Shown: positions 62,621 through 64,000 of the stretch, one piece after another | How the letters are laid out: each line of letters opens with the position of its first letter | Position numbering within the stretch: the stretch's first letter is position 1 | DNA from: Lota lota | Taxonomy: Eukaryota; Chordata; Actinopteri; Gadiformes; Lotidae | Assembly: GCA_026745465.1 (NCBI GenBank) | Contig: JACYXH010000400.1 | Span: forward strand, 823,501 to 887,500 | DNA: 64,000 nt | Direction: 5' to 3' | The notes under the pieces: generated by a model | Told to the model about the DNA's origin: nothing | Database searches by the model: none | Seen by the model: the letters and a program-made list of their open reading frames with translations, nothing else | Made by a program: the position numbers and the translations under genes

Positions 62621-63464
62621 TTTACTGAGACTTGACACTGCTTTGGGTCTCGCGGTGCAATTCCCACGTTCCAGCTGAGAAAATATATCATTAGTCCCTC
62701 GTTGTAATGCTTGCCACGTTACGTTATAAAAGCTGGGTGTAAAGCAACATGGATGGAAGACGAGTGATTTCCAATGTGCGCCGGTTTGAGTGACTTGTCT
62801 GCTTGGAAGAATCGGTTGATGTTGGGGATTTGAGAAGAGGACAAGTTGTGGTGTTGAGAAGGGGCTTATTCTGGTTACTAAATGCTCCTGGGTGGCTTAC
62901 AGACTAAGCATTTCCACTGGAGCTGTCTCCGCAACGTACTTCAGCCATACTAACGGTGCTCTTTATGAGTCTGTCTCGAAAGTTATATACGGATCAATTA
63001 ACTTTTGCAGGCCAAATTAAGATTCCATGCTAATTGCCGTCTCACTAGGCCAATTTGATACAGACACAGGCCCCTCCCCCACACATACATACAAATTTGT
63101 ATACATTTAATGAAAAACACGTTTTTCATTTCCTTGACTTCTGTTTTCCCAAGCCAAGAGGGCAGGAAGACAGAACGAGCCAGCCAAAGTGACTCCAACG
63201 TACGCAAGCAGCAAATTGAAAGGCCGGCGTCCATGAGAGCAGAGCAGAGTGCAGGCCAGTGGCGGGTGTTGCTCTGTCATTAAGTCCTTGTGTGAGTGTG
63301 AGCGAAGACCCTTTTTTGGCACGAGACCACAGTTTGCTGCCTTTTTTTTCACATCACAAACAGTTTTACTGCCTTGACAGATTGTGACCAAGCAGGCCAC
63401 AACAGGCAGCCCTGTCACCCTCAAAACAACCACCTCACAGCCGCACCAGAGCCAGCTAAATATA

Positions 63465-63530
63465 ATCCCCCGTCCCCCCCCCCCCGTCCCCGTCCCCCCG
63501 TCCCCCCGTCCCCCGTCCCCCCCCCGTCCA
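63465..63530. repeat. C-rich (CCCCGT)n tract
   Basis: Repeated runs of four or more C separated by GT. The minus strand has at least six G-runs, a strong G-quadruplex candidate. Confidence 0.9.
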
Positions 63531-63937
63531 GTGAGGAGGAAGCAGGGAGAAACTGTTGAGTCTGACCAGCTAACTTGTGGGTTAATTAACCCACACAGTG
63601 GAGGCTAATTAGAGGCCTCACCGTGCGCCGTAGGCAACCGTGATGAGAGCCGTGTCAGCCCCCCCCCACCCCGTCTCTCCCAACGTCTCCCCCTACATCC
63701 ACTTTGTAGCGTTCACCTCCCCATCCTCCTCTCCCATCGATACTCCTAATCACACGTGCGCAAGCCCTATCATGTGGCAGCAATTTGGAGGTCGACACCC
63801 AGTGGTGAGGTGACCCCCTCTCCCCTATACCCCCACCTCCACCCCCACCTCTGTCTCCTTCCAACCAACACCGCCTCTGAGAAGCCACATCTATCACATA
63901 TCCAGCCCAGCCAAGCCCCTTAAAACCATGCCGTTCC

Positions 63938-64000
63938 TGTGTGTGTGTGTGTGTGAGTGTGTGAGTCTGTGTGTGCGTGTGTGTTTGTGCGTGTGCATGT
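63938..64000. repeat. GT-rich microsatellite at right edge
   Basis: An interrupted GT tract running off the window. Confidence 0.9.

Overview
The window looks like teleost fish nuclear DNA. It is AT-rich intronic sequence with very dense dinucleotide microsatellites, long C/G homopolymers, minisatellites and short repeat fragments of kinds common in ray-finned fishes. No bacterial gene organisation is present. Nearly all the short open frames are chance frames or frames held open by microsatellites.

The protein-coding content I can support belongs to one gene, plectin (PLEC), on the minus strand, so transcription runs from high to low coordinates. Three alternative first coding exons are recognisable by protein similarity: a plectin-1c type exon near 50 kb (GDTLPWNL and VLDPAERAVIRIA motifs), a plectin-1f type exon near 40.9 kb (EEQDFIQAY motif), and the plectin-1 exon with the ribosomal-S10-like domain, which starts at 1746 and stays open to the left edge. 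The 1c and 1f exons both end in a phase-1 G followed by GT, as needed to join the common actin-binding-domain exon. That exon is not in the window and must lie further left. The window is therefore the 5' alternative-promoter region of plectin, at least 50 kb long.

Using the same rule (start codon, open frame, phase-1 G, good donor, minus strand) I found further candidate first exons at 8645-8720, 17020-17047 and 27584-27623, and weaker ones at 46740-46746 and 36011-36017. A 5' untranslated exon for 1c is likely at about 51516-51655. A strong acceptor fused directly to a strong donor at 13907/13908 has the form of a recursive splice site. These calls need transcript evidence, because chance alone would produce some of them.

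Region by region: 1-1746 S10 exon; 1.75-50 kb introns and promoters between first exons, with three recent inverted duplications (17.5/18.1 kb, 20.8/26.5 kb, 45.3/45.6 kb), a 12-bp minisatellite at 41.7-42.4 kb, and scattered repeats; 50-52 kb 1c promoter region; 52-64 kb sequence upstream of 1c with no secure gene, a hairpin element at 54.4 kb, one protein-like open segment at 58.7-59.0 kb, and many microsatellites. The most interesting items are the first-exon array itself, the 0.6-kb inverted duplication carrying an unchanged 48-codon frame, and the recursive-splice-like site.
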